Origin: Microbacterium sp. AG238
GTDB lineage: Bacteria; Actinomycetota; Actinomycetes; Actinomycetales; Microbacteriaceae
DNA: 64,000 bases
Reading direction: 5' to 3'
NCBI RefSeq assembly: GCF_003610405.1
Contig: NZ_RAQC01000002.1
Span: 372,001-436,000 of the forward strand
Part shown: in pieces, positions 43,181-51,664 of the stretch
How positions within the stretch are numbered: position 1 is the stretch's first letter
How the letters are laid out: the number at the start of each line of letters is the position of its first letter
Program-made: the position numbers and the translations under genes
The notes under the pieces: generated by a model
Database searches by the model: none
Told to the model about the DNA's origin: nothing
The model's input: the letters and a program-made list of their open reading frames with translations, nothing else

Positions 43181-43229
43181 CCGACGTGAATGGTCGTGTC
43201 GGCGGGGGATTGGCAGCCGTTTGCGTCGG
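43181..43229. repeat. 49-bp hairpin repeat, copy 3
   Basis: Same arms as copy 2, spacer again 23 bases with a different middle (GGGGGA for CGGCGAG). Copies 2 and 3 are 92 bases apart and both end in CTCGC. The remaining part of the 292-base gap (43235-43262) shows nothing. Confidence 0.8.
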
Positions 43230-43262
43230 CTCGCCGTCGGGCGGGGCCGCGCCGCCCGACGG

Positions 43263-44537
43263 TCAGCCGAAGACGAGCAGGCGCGTGCCGTGACCGGGCA
43301 CCGTCAGTATGACGCGTCCTTCGGCGATTTCGACGGGGTCGCCGCTCCACACGTCCGTGCACGAACCCGTCCCCGCGGCACCGACCCCGAGATCGGCGAG
43401 GTGGACGACGAGATCCTGAGTGTCGTCGCCGAGCCAGAAGACCGCGCGGTAGGCGCGTGCGCCCACCCGCGCGCTCCAGATGACGAGGTCGCCGTCGCGC
43501 ACGATCTCGCGCGACTCCTCGCCGTCACGCAGGGCGAGGACCCCGGCGTTGCGCAGGAGGTCGAGCGTCTCGGGCGGGGTGTCGGGGAGGTGGCCGCCCA
43601 TCATCAACGGAGAGCGCATCATGCTCCACAACGTCATGACGGTGCGCTGCTCCTCGACCGTGAGGCGGCTCAGACGATCCTCGCCGACGTGCCCGCGCAC
43701 GCCGATGCGGCCGAAGGGGAGCATGTCGGCATCCGCCCATGCCCCGCGCTGCTGGAACGGGGCCCAGCGGGCCGCGCGCTGGAACTGTTCGACCACCTGG
43801 GGCCAGTCGTCCCAGAAGTCGTCGGAGATCCGCCACATCTGACCGTGATCCCGGAGGGTGTCGAGGTGCGCGAGCGACAGTCGCTTGCCAGGCGACAGGC
43901 TCAGGACCATCGCCCGTCCCGACCGATCGATCGCGCGTGAGATCGCGGCGATCTCGGCCGTCTCGACGGGCGGGTAGAGCACGTCATCGAGCTTGACGAA
44001 GTCGACGCCCCAGGCCGCCAGCTGCGCCATGACCGAGTCGTAGTATTCCTGGGCTCCGGGCGCGGTCATGTCGACGCCGTAGTTGTCGGGGTTCCACACG
44101 CAGGCATTCGAGCGGTCGGCGATCGCGTCGCACGTCGCGTCGGGGTGACCCGAGACGGGCAGGGCCGCGTCTGCTGCGGCGCGCGGGACGCCCCGCATGA
44201 GATGAACGCCGAAGCGCAGGCCGAGCTCGTGGATGCGGTCGGCGAGGGGGCGGAAGCTCCCGTCCGCCGCGGAAGGGAAGCGTTCGGGCGCGGGCAGCGG
44301 CCGGCCCCATGCGTCGAGCAGCGGCCGTGAGACCTCTCGATAGTCGTGCGCGCCCGGATCGGGTTCGTACCACTGGATGTCGACGACGATCGTGTCCCAC
44401 CCGAAGCTGAGCAGATGCTCGGCGGCATATTCCGCGTTCGCCAGGACCTCGGCCTCCGTCACGGACGACCCGAAGCAGTCCCAGCTGTTCCACCCCATCG
44501 GGGGTCGGGATGCCGCGGCCCGGCGCTCGGCGATCAC
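43263..44537 (-). CDS. glycoside hydrolase family 27
   Basis: A 424-residue GH27 enzyme: PPMGWNSWDCFG at residues 12-23, IVVDIQWYEP, the nucleophile strand DFVKLDDVLYP, and the second-Asp block MWRISDDFWDD. GH27 contains alpha-galactosidases and beta-L-arabinopyranosidases, which recognise similarly shaped sugars; the neighbours leave both open. No signal peptide. GTG at 44537 overlaps the GH36 stop (GTGA), so the two genes are one operon. It has the small C-terminal beta domain (about 345-424) but no carbohydrate-binding module. Confidence 0.9.
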   Translation of the reverse strand: MIAERRAAASRPPMGWNSWDCFGSSVTEAEVLANAEYAAEHLLSFGWDTIVVDIQWYEPDPGAHDYREVSRPLLDAWGRPLPAPERFPSAADGSFRPLADRIHELGLRFGVHLMRGVPRAAADAALPVSGHPDATCDAIADRSNACVWNPDNYGVDMTAPGAQEYYDSVMAQLAAWGVDFVKLDDVLYPPVETAEIAAISRAIDRSGRAMVLSLSPGKRLSLAHLDTLRDHGQMWRISDDFWDDWPQVVEQFQRAARWAPFQQRGAWADADMLPFGRIGVRGHVGEDRLSRLTVEEQRTVMTLWSMMRSPLMMGGHLPDTPPETLDLLRNAGVLALRDGEESREIVRDGDLVIWSARVGARAYRAVFWLGDDTQDLVVHLADLGVGAAGTGSCTDVWSGDPVEIAEGRVILTVPGHGTRLLVFG

Positions 44538-46741
44538 GATGGCGTCACCGCCGCGAGGTGCACGACGGCCGCGCGATCGGGGTGGAAGGTCGGGAACTCC
44601 AGCCCGACCCGCGAGAGCACGGCACCCGCGATGACCGGGCCGGTTCCGGTCCCGCCACCACCGAGCGGCGGGCTCTCTCGGAGCCAGGCGGGAACCTGCC
44701 AGGGCGGTCCGAACGACTCGGAGCCGCTCACCGACACGCGGTAGCTCCGATCGATCGACAGACCGGGGAACCGGACGCGCGCGATCGTGTCGGGCGAGGT
44801 CGTCGGAGTGACGATCGTGAACAGCGCCTCGGACCGGTCGGGCGCGACGACCCCGCGCACCTGCGGAGCCGCGGTGTCGAGCTCGCCCGACCCGACGGTT
44901 CGCCCCGACGCGATGAGGTCGCGGTGCCGGCGGTACCGCGCGATCCAGTCGCCGAGGACGCGCCGGTCGTGCTCGTCGAGATCGCGGATGTCCCATTCGA
45001 TGCCGAAGTGGCCGAGGAAAGCCACGGCGCACCGGAACTGCAGGTCGTGGGTGCGTCCCGTGACGCTCGACACGGGGGAGGCGACGTGCGATCCCATCAT
45101 CTCCGGGGGCACCAGCAGGCCCGTCCACCGCAGGATGCCGAAACGGTCGTGCGGGTCATGGCTGTCGGACGGATGGATCCGGTCGGTCCGCTCGAGGATG
45201 CCCAGGTCGACCCGTCCGCCGCCCGAGGCGCAGCTCTCGATCTCGAGGTCGGGGTGACGACGGCGGAGTTCATCGATGAGTCGGTACACCGCAAGGGTCT
45301 GCTCGTGGACCGCGGGGGCGCCCGAGGCGGGGTGCCCTGCGGCGATGAGGTCGCGGTTGTGATCCCACTTGAGGTAGCTCACACCGACGTCCTCGATGAG
45401 CCCGTCGAGCACTCCCAGGACGTGGTCGAACGCGGCGGGCTGTGTGAGGTCGAGCACCTGCTGGAACCGGTAGCGCGGGGGAAGCTCGGGCCCAGCCCGC
45501 AGGATCCATTCGGGGTGCGCGCGGGCGAGGTCGGAGTCCTCGTTGATCATCTCGGGCTCCACCCAGAGCCCGAACTCCATGCCGAGCGCACGGACCTCGT
45601 CGGCCAGCGGACGGAGGCCGTCGGGCCAGGCGACGGGGTCGGGTGACCAGTCGCCGAGCCCGGCGCGGTCGTCGTTGCGCCCGCGGAACCAGCCGTCGTC
45701 GAGAACGTAGCGTTCGACGCCGAGCTCCGCCGCGCGGCCCGCCAGGTCGACGAGCACACGGTGGTCGTGATCGAAGTACACCGCCTCCCAGACGTTCATC
45801 GTGACGGGACGGGGGCGGCGTGAGGAACGCGAGAGTGCGCGCAGGTGAGCGTGGAAGCGAGCTGCAGCGTCGTCGAGACCGTATCCGTAGCTGCCGAACA
45901 CCCAGGGTCCGGCGTACTCCTCGCCGGGCGCCAACCGGATCTCGCCGGGGAGGAGCGACTCGCCGCCCCGGAAGTGCAGGCGCCCGTCGGTGCGCTCGAC
46001 GGTGTGCTCGTGGTTCCCGCTGAATCCGACGTGTCCGATCCACACCTCGCCGGCGTCCGCGGAGAAGCCAGGCGTGCCGACGGCCTGCACGAGCGTCGCG
46101 TCGAGGCCGGTTCGTCCGCGCCGGGAGGTGCGCGTGTGGTCGCCGCGGACGACCGGATGCCGCTGAGGGATGCGTTCGTGCCCCCACCGACCGGTGAAGT
46201 CGAGGACCTCCTGCGCCCATGTCGGCACCGGAAGGGCGACGGCGAGTGCCTGGACCTCGAGGGGCGCGGGGGTCGTCGCGGCGATCGCGGTGTTTCGGAC
46301 TCGCGCGCGGGTGCGGAGGAGGCCGTCGCGCGTGAGATCGATCTCTAGCGTGAGCTCGATCTCCGCCGTGTCATCGTGAAGGACCGCGCCGACCCGCCCC
46401 GCCCCCGCCGAGGTCACGCCCGGTCCGGCTTCGGCACCATCGACGGCGAGCGAGCGCAGTGCGAAGCGCGGCGCCCATCCCGAGCCTCCTCGATGTGCCG
46501 AGAGCCCCGGCGCCCCGAACCACCCGCGGCTGTGCTCCGGGAGCACACTCGCGCGGTACGGAACGTCGGAATCGCCGTCGATCCCGCTCCTCCTCTCAGC
46601 TGCGACGAACGTGAGGAGGTCGGGCTCCGACGATGTCAGGGCCGCGCCCCAATGGACGATCTCCGGCATCCCATCATCGGTCGTCGCGATCACGACGGAG
46701 ACGTCCTCGGCACTGAGGTGGATCACGCGCATGGAATCCAT
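44534..46741 (-). CDS. alpha-galactosidase, GH36
   Basis: A 735-residue GH36 alpha-galactosidase. An N-terminal beta-supersandwich (1-320) precedes the barrel with YVLDDGWFRGR, the nucleophile in YLKWDHNRD, CASGGGRVDLG and the acid/base in PSDSHDPHDR. It releases alpha-linked galactose from oligosaccharides in the cytoplasm; no signal peptide. The ATG at 46741 lies behind AGGAG and a CAGAAT box at leaderless spacing; a second ATG three codons in is possible. It diverges from the GH127 gene over 76 bases that carry a palindrome matching the LacI operators, and is coupled to GH27. Confidence 0.92.
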   Translation of the reverse strand: MDSMRVIHLSAEDVSVVIATTDDGMPEIVHWGAALTSSEPDLLTFVAAERRSGIDGDSDVPYRASVLPEHSRGWFGAPGLSAHRGGSGWAPRFALRSLAVDGAEAGPGVTSAGAGRVGAVLHDDTAEIELTLEIDLTRDGLLRTRARVRNTAIAATTPAPLEVQALAVALPVPTWAQEVLDFTGRWGHERIPQRHPVVRGDHTRTSRRGRTGLDATLVQAVGTPGFSADAGEVWIGHVGFSGNHEHTVERTDGRLHFRGGESLLPGEIRLAPGEEYAGPWVFGSYGYGLDDAAARFHAHLRALSRSSRRPRPVTMNVWEAVYFDHDHRVLVDLAGRAAELGVERYVLDDGWFRGRNDDRAGLGDWSPDPVAWPDGLRPLADEVRALGMEFGLWVEPEMINEDSDLARAHPEWILRAGPELPPRYRFQQVLDLTQPAAFDHVLGVLDGLIEDVGVSYLKWDHNRDLIAAGHPASGAPAVHEQTLAVYRLIDELRRRHPDLEIESCASGGGRVDLGILERTDRIHPSDSHDPHDRFGILRWTGLLVPPEMMGSHVASPVSSVTGRTHDLQFRCAVAFLGHFGIEWDIRDLDEHDRRVLGDWIARYRRHRDLIASGRTVGSGELDTAAPQVRGVVAPDRSEALFTIVTPTTSPDTIARVRFPGLSIDRSYRVSVSGSESFGPPWQVPAWLRESPPLGGGGTGTGPVIAGAVLSRVGLEFPTFHPDRAAVVHLAAVTPS

Positions 46742-46771
46742 GCTCCTATTCTGCTGACATCGCTCGGGCGG

Positions 46772-46777
46772 TACAGT
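46772..46777 (+). promoter_or_regulatory. -10 box of the GH127 gene
   Basis: TACAGT, three bases before the palindromic operator, so a bound repressor would cover the transcription start. Confidence 0.45.
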
Positions 46778-46779
46778 CA

Positions 46780-46791
46780 GAGATCGATCTC
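46780..46791. promoter_or_regulatory. candidate LacI operator O3
   Basis: Perfect 12-bp palindrome GAGATCGATCTC in the divergent GH36/GH127 promoter; shares GAGATCG-TCTC with O1 (one core position differs). Probably bound by LacI regulator 1. Confidence 0.55.
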
Positions 46792-46817
46792 AGCACATCG
46801 AAGGAGATGGCACAACC

Positions 46818-48644
46818 ATGACCACATCCGCTCTCGCGCCGGACAGCGTCCGGCTGCTGCCGGGCACCTACGATCGCCGTCGTCGCGTCAATCGCGACTA
46901 TCTCGTATCGCTCGACGAACGCGCTCTCGTGCAGAACCACCGCATCGAGGCGGGCATCGGCGATCAGGGCTGGCACCTGAAGCCCTCGGTCACCCCGGGA
47001 GTCGAGACCGGCTGGGGACGCCACTGGGGGTGGGAGACGCCCGGTGCCCTCTTGCGGGGACACTTCGTCGGCCACTGGATGTCGGCTGCCGCGCGCGAGG
47101 TCGCCGTCACCGGCGACCCGGTGCTGCGCGGCAAGCTGTCAGTGGTGCTCGACGAGCTCCAGGCCTGTCAGGACGCGGGCGAGGGATGGGTGTTCGGTAT
47201 CCCGCGGACGTTCCTGCGCCGGCTCGCCGAAGGTCGCGAGGTGTGGGCGCCGCAGTACAACATCCACAAGACCTTCATGGGTCTGGTCGACGTCCACCGA
47301 GACCTCGGCGACGAGCGCGCCCTGCGTATCGCCCACCGTGCTGCCGGGGTGCTCGCGGAATGGGCTCGGGCGTTCGGGCGCGAGGAGTTCCAGGCCCTCC
47401 TCGAAGTCGAGACGGGCGGCATGCTCGAAGTCTGGGCCGACCTGCTCGAAGCCACCGGCGATGACGACCTCTACCGCGACCTGCTCGATCGATACGACCA
47501 CCGGTCGCTCTTCGACGGTCTGCTGGCGGGCGAGGACATGTTGACCAACATGCACGCCAACACGACGATCCCCGAGGTGCTCGGCGCCGCACGGGCGTTC
47601 GAGGTCACCGGCGAGGAGCGCTGGCGCCGCATCGTCGAGGCGTACTGGGACTGGGCCGTCGCCCGCCGCGGGACCTTCTGCACCGGGGGACAGACCTCGG
47701 GCGAGATCTGGACGCCGCCGTTCTCCTTCGCTGCACGGCGAGGCGCGAAGACGCAGGAGCACTGCGCGGTCTACAACATGATCCGGCTCGCGGACGTGCT
47801 CTACCGATGGACCGGTGATGCGTCGTACCTCGATTACATCGAGGCGAATCTGGTCAACGGCATCCTCGCGCAGCAGCATCCCGGCACCGGCATGGTGAGC
47901 TACTTCCTGCCGCTGCAGAGCGGAGCTCGCAAGGAGTGGGGATCGCCCACGGAGGATTTCTGGTGCTGCCACGGCACGCTCGTGCAGGCGCACACGCGCC
48001 ACGCGTCGCTGGCGGTGTACGCCGACGCCGAAGCCGTCACGATCGCTCAGTACATCCCCGTCCGCGCCGACATCGACACGCCATCCGGCGCACTCGCCGT
48101 CGAGGTGCGCACCCTCGACGACGCGCTGTACGTCGGTCCCGATGCGAACGCGGGCCCCGGCGGATCGACGCATCGGCCGCACGCGCTGCGGGTCTCGGTC
48201 GTGATCGAATCGGCGCCGACGGTGAGCGGTCGCGTGCGGATGCGCGTGCCCGCCTGGACCGTGGGTGACGTGGATGTCCGGTCGGAAGCGGCCGCGGTGC
48301 ACCGTGATCGCTTCATCGAGATCGATCATCCCGGCGGGCGAACCGAGGTCGAGCTGGGTTTCGGATTCGAGCTGCGGACGGTGCCGCTTCCCGACGAGCC
48401 CGCCACCGTCGCCTTCGTCGAGGGTGGCGTGGTCCTCGCGGGGCTCGTCGACCGGGAGACGCCGCTCGTCGGCGACGTCTGCGACCCGACGACGCTGCTC
48501 GCGGCGGACGACGAACGCCAATGGTCGCAGTGGCTCACGCGGTACCGCAGTGTCGGGCGCTCGGCCGGCATCCGTTTCGTGCCGCTGAACGAGGTCGTCG
48601 ACGAGCGTTTCGCGGTCTACTTCCCGGTCGTCACGCCCGCGTGA
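46818..48644 (+). CDS. beta-L-arabinofuranosidase-like GH127 (DUF1680)
   Basis: A 608-residue GH127-type enzyme. The (alpha/alpha)6 barrel shows GRHWGWETPGALLRGHFVGHW, WAPQYNIHKTFMGL, TQEHCAVYNMIRLADVLY with the Glu and first zinc-binding Cys, and DFWCCHGT with the Cys pair; in this family a zinc-activated Cys is the nucleophile. It releases beta-L-arabinofuranose, as found in extensin-type arabinosides. No signal peptide. ATG at 46818 behind GAAGGAG. The gene ends 22 bases before the convergent second LacI gene. Confidence 0.9.
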   Translation: MTTSALAPDSVRLLPGTYDRRRRVNRDYLVSLDERALVQNHRIEAGIGDQGWHLKPSVTPGVETGWGRHWGWETPGALLRGHFVGHWMSAAAREVAVTGDPVLRGKLSVVLDELQACQDAGEGWVFGIPRTFLRRLAEGREVWAPQYNIHKTFMGLVDVHRDLGDERALRIAHRAAGVLAEWARAFGREEFQALLEVETGGMLEVWADLLEATGDDDLYRDLLDRYDHRSLFDGLLAGEDMLTNMHANTTIPEVLGAARAFEVTGEERWRRIVEAYWDWAVARRGTFCTGGQTSGEIWTPPFSFAARRGAKTQEHCAVYNMIRLADVLYRWTGDASYLDYIEANLVNGILAQQHPGTGMVSYFLPLQSGARKEWGSPTEDFWCCHGTLVQAHTRHASLAVYADAEAVTIAQYIPVRADIDTPSGALAVEVRTLDDALYVGPDANAGPGGSTHRPHALRVSVVIESAPTVSGRVRMRVPAWTVGDVDVRSEAAAVHRDRFIEIDHPGGRTEVELGFGFELRTVPLPDEPATVAFVEGGVVLAGLVDRETPLVGDVCDPTTLLAADDERQWSQWLTRYRSVGRSAGIRFVPLNEVVDERFAVYFPVVTPA

Positions 48645-48666
48645 GCCGCCTCGGCGGCACGGCCGG

Positions 48667-49683
48667 TCAGCGCGGGCGGCCGGTCGAGCCGCGGGCTACG
48701 AGGACCGTCGGCAGCTCGACCACTTCGTCGGCGAGCTGTGCACCGCCGGCCATCTGCGCCAGGAGCGTGACGGCCGCGGCCGCCATCTCGCGGATGGGCT
48801 GGCGGATGGTGGTGAGCGGGGGGTGCAGCCACCGCGCCCCGCGTACGTCGTCGTACCCCACGACGAGGACGTGGCGCCCCACGGCGAGTCCCGCTTCGGC
48901 GATGGCCCGGTAGGCGCCGGCGGCCATCTCGTCGGAGCAGGCGAACAGCCCGATGGGACCGTCGCCGCCGAGGTCGTCGAGCGCTGCGGCGCATGCCCGC
49001 CGCGCGTCCGCCGCGCCCCAGTCAGCCGTCGTCAGAACGCGAGGCGCCCCCGGCGCCGCCTCGTCGAGCGCCGAGAGGAAGCCCTCGATCCGCGCGCGGC
49101 CGTACCGGTACGACGGTGCCCCGCCGATCACGATGAAGCGGCGGGCGCCCTGTGCGAGGAGATGCTCGGCCGCCGCCGAGCCGCCCGCGTGATCGGTGTT
49201 CCGCACGCTCGGCACATGCTGGGTGGTACCCGACGGCGGCTCGAGCAGCACGACGGGGATGCCGGCGCCGTGCATGATCTCCAGCTGCGCCGTCGTGGGC
49301 AGGATGAGACCGAGCACGACCCCCGCCGACCCTCGGGAGCGGATGCGGGCCGGCCAGTCGTCATCGGGATCGTCGCGCTCGGCGGTGAGGACGAGATCGT
49401 AGTTCAGGCGCGAGGCCGCGGTGTGCGCGCCCGCGACGACCTCGTCGGTGTAGGGGTCGTGGAAATGTCCGAGAACCAGATCGAAGATGCGAGACGTCCC
49501 GCCGCGGGGTCGGCCCCGCGGGGTGCCGTTGCGCGCGTAGCCGAGCTGCTCGGCGGCTGCGAGCACGCGTGTGCGGGTCTCGGGCGACAGCTCGCCGCGA
49601 CCGCGCAGCGCCCGCGAGACGGTCGCCACGCTGACCCCGGCTGCTGCGGCGACGTCGGTGAGGCTCGGGCGGGTAGCGGGCAT
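48667..49683 (-). CDS. LacI-family transcriptional regulator 2
   Basis: A 338-residue LacI/GalR regulator with helix-turn-helix SLTDVAAAAGVSVATVSRAL, a linker and an effector domain (about 60-338: GVVLGLILP, FACSDEMAAGAY, VVGYDD). ATG at 49683, chosen as family start; the frame is open 24 codons upstream without homology. It diverges from an oxidoreductase-ThuA-oxidoreductase-GH51 operon, with the palindrome TTTGCGCAAA nine bases before its start codon, so it probably represses both itself and that operon. A small GCCGC hairpin separates it from GH127. Confidence 0.93.
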   Translation of the reverse strand: MPATRPSLTDVAAAAGVSVATVSRALRGRGELSPETRTRVLAAAEQLGYARNGTPRGRPRGGTSRIFDLVLGHFHDPYTDEVVAGAHTAASRLNYDLVLTAERDDPDDDWPARIRSRGSAGVVLGLILPTTAQLEIMHGAGIPVVLLEPPSGTTQHVPSVRNTDHAGGSAAAEHLLAQGARRFIVIGGAPSYRYGRARIEGFLSALDEAAPGAPRVLTTADWGAADARRACAAALDDLGGDGPIGLFACSDEMAAGAYRAIAEAGLAVGRHVLVVGYDDVRGARWLHPPLTTIRQPIREMAAAAVTLLAQMAGGAQLADEVVELPTVLVARGSTGRPR

Positions 49684-49692
49684 GTTCCCTAT

Positions 49693-49702
49693 TTTGCGCA
49701 AA
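49693..49702. promoter_or_regulatory. candidate operator of LacI regulator 2
   Basis: Perfect palindrome TTTGCGCAAA with central CG, overlapping the likely -10 region of the divergently transcribed lacI gene (CAAAAT seven bases before its ATG). Confidence 0.5.
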
Positions 49703-49775
49703 CCGCGCCGTCCGCGTCGAGAGGCTGTGACATCGTGGTCCGCGATCACACGCACCGGTGCGGAGGGAGACGAGG

Positions 49776-50960
49776 ATGTCGAGACGATTGCGCATCGCGA
49801 TCATCGGAACCGGGTTCATGGGACGGATGCACGCGCACGCCTGGCGCACCGCTCCGCGCTTCTTCGACCTGTCGATCGAGCCGGAGGTCGTCGTGCTCGC
49901 GGGAAGCGACGCGCAGCGCGCCGCCGACGCCGCGTCACGCTTCGGTATCGCCGAGTCGAGCGACGACTGGCGCAGCGTCATCGCACGCGACGACATCGAC
50001 GCCGTCGACATCTGCACCCCCGGCGACACCCATGCCGAGATCGCGCTCGCCGCGCTCGACGCCGGTCTGCACGTGCTGTGCGAGAAGCCGCTGGCCAACG
50101 ACGTCGCCGACGCCGATCGGATGACGGATGCCGCCGCTGCTGCGGCCTCGCGCGGAGTCGTCGCCATGTGCGGCTTCAGCTACCGCCGAACGCCCGCCCT
50201 CGCTCTGGCGCGACGCTTGATCGAAGAAGGACGCATCGGCCGGATCCGGCACGTGCGCGCGCAGTACCTGCAGGACTGGCTCACCGATCCGGACGCGCCG
50301 TTCACCTGGCGCCTCGATCGCGAACGCGCGGGATCGGGCGCGCTCGGCGACATCGGCGCGCACAGCATCGACACCGCCCAGTGGCTCACGGGAGCGCGCA
50401 TCACGAGCGTCTCGGGCGTCCTGCGCACCTTCGTCGACGAGCGCCCCGTCCTCGACGAACGCGTCGGGCTCGGCGGTCGTGCGGGTGCCGGTGCCGCGAC
50501 CGAGCACGTGACCGTCGACGACGCCGCGGCGTTCACGGCATCCTTCTCCGATGGTGCGCTCGGCGTCTTCGAGACGACGCGCATGGCCACGGGACACCGC
50601 AACGCCAACCGCATCGAGATCAGCGGTGACCGCGGAGCGGTCGCCTTCGACTTCTCACACCTGAACGACCTGCTCTTCGCCGACGCGACACTGCCCGCCG
50701 GTGAGCAGGGTTTCCGGCGCATCGACGCTACCGAGCCCGAGCATCCCTACGCAGGAGCCTGGTGGCCGGCGGGACACGGGCTCGGATACGAGCACCTGTT
50801 CACGCATCAGAGCGTCGACTTCGTCCGTGCCGTCGCGGGCGAGGTCGAGGCGCATCCGTCGTTCGCCGAAGCGGCGCAGGTGCAGCGCGTCCTCGCGGCG
50901 GTCGAGGAGAGCGCGTCAACCGACAGCAGAAGCATCCGAGTGGAAGGGGTCAGCTCATGA
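49776..50960 (+). CDS. Gfo/Idh/MocA-family oxidoreductase B
   Basis: A 394-residue NAD(P) sugar dehydrogenase: GTGFMG in the Rossmann fold, CEKPLAN with the catalytic Lys, and DIGAHSIDTAQWL with the His pair. The C-terminal sheet ends with an extra FTHQSVDFVRAV helix. Start ATG at 49776 behind GGAGGGAGACGAGG; the six codons upstream in frame are not part of the family. It opens an operon of four genes with 4-base ATGA or longer overlaps. It differs from oxidoreductases A and C and probably acts on another sugar or another step. Confidence 0.93.
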   Translation: MSRRLRIAIIGTGFMGRMHAHAWRTAPRFFDLSIEPEVVVLAGSDAQRAADAASRFGIAESSDDWRSVIARDDIDAVDICTPGDTHAEIALAALDAGLHVLCEKPLANDVADADRMTDAAAAAASRGVVAMCGFSYRRTPALALARRLIEEGRIGRIRHVRAQYLQDWLTDPDAPFTWRLDRERAGSGALGDIGAHSIDTAQWLTGARITSVSGVLRTFVDERPVLDERVGLGGRAGAGAATEHVTVDDAAAFTASFSDGALGVFETTRMATGHRNANRIEISGDRGAVAFDFSHLNDLLFADATLPAGEQGFRRIDATEPEHPYAGAWWPAGHGLGYEHLFTHQSVDFVRAVAGEVEAHPSFAEAAQVQRVLAAVEESASTDSRSIRVEGVSS

Positions 50961-51664
50961 CCGCGAGACAGGCGCTCATCGTCCGAGGCGGATGGGAAGG
51001 GCACAAGCCCGTCGAGGCCACGAACCTCTTCGTCCCGTTCCTCGAGGAGAACGGCTTCGAGGTCCGCATCGAAGAGGACAACGAGGTCTACACCGACCGC
51101 GCGACGATGGAGCGCACCGACCTGATCGTGCAGTCCGTCACAATGTCGAAGATCTCGCGCGAGGCCTTCGCGGGCCTGCGCGACGCGGTCGAGCGGGGAA
51201 CCGGACTGGCGGGCTGGCACGGCGGCATCGCCGACTCGTACCGCGACAACTCCGACTACCTCCAGCTCATCGGCGGACAGTTCGCGACGCACCCCGCGAA
51301 GCACCCCGACGCCCGCGTCGGTGACGAGACCGACAACTACCTCTGCTACACCGTCGACCTCACCGAGGCGGGTCGCCGCTCGGAGATCATGGCCGGTCTC
51401 GAAGACTTCACGCTGCGCACGGAGCAGTACTGGGTGCTCTCCGACGACCTCAACGACGTGCTCGCGACGACGACGCATCCCGTGCAGCCCTACCACCCGT
51501 GGCACCGCCCCATCACCTCGCCCGCCGTCTGGACGCGCGAGTGGGGACAGGGCCGCATCTTCGTCGCGACGCCGGGGCACAGCCTCGTCGTGCTGCGCGA
51601 CGTCAACGTCCGCACCATCATCGAAAGGGGGATGCTGTGGGCGAGCCGCACGGCATCGGTGTAG
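50957..51664 (+). CDS. ThuA-like protein 2
   Basis: A 235-residue ThuA-domain protein: ALIVRGGWEGHKPVE start, GLAGWHGGIADSYRDN, HPWHRPITSPAVWTREWGQGRIFVATPGHS. Like paralogue 1 it has the amidotransferase-like fold without the nucleophile. The two ThuA proteins share little beyond the fold, so they belong to different subgroups. ATG overlaps the upstream stop (ATGA), and its last 28 bases overlap the next gene's start. A metal or catalytic role for the His residues is possible but not shown. Confidence 0.88.
   Translation: MTARQALIVRGGWEGHKPVEATNLFVPFLEENGFEVRIEEDNEVYTDRATMERTDLIVQSVTMSKISREAFAGLRDAVERGTGLAGWHGGIADSYRDNSDYLQLIGGQFATHPAKHPDARVGDETDNYLCYTVDLTEAGRRSEIMAGLEDFTLRTEQYWVLSDDLNDVLATTTHPVQPYHPWHRPITSPAVWTREWGQGRIFVATPGHSLVVLRDVNVRTIIERGMLWASRTASV

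Noticed and set aside
46334..46345. GAGATCGATCTC identical to operator O3, inside the GH36 gene
   Set aside because: It encodes Glu-Ile-Asp-Leu in frame; chance from codon use is sufficient, though an auxiliary operator cannot be ruled out.
41106..51664. Trehalose utilisation assigned from the ThuA domains
   Set aside because: The ThuA fold is broad; no trehalose-specific gene (ThuEFGK-type or trehalase) is present and the hydrolases point to arabinose and galactose.
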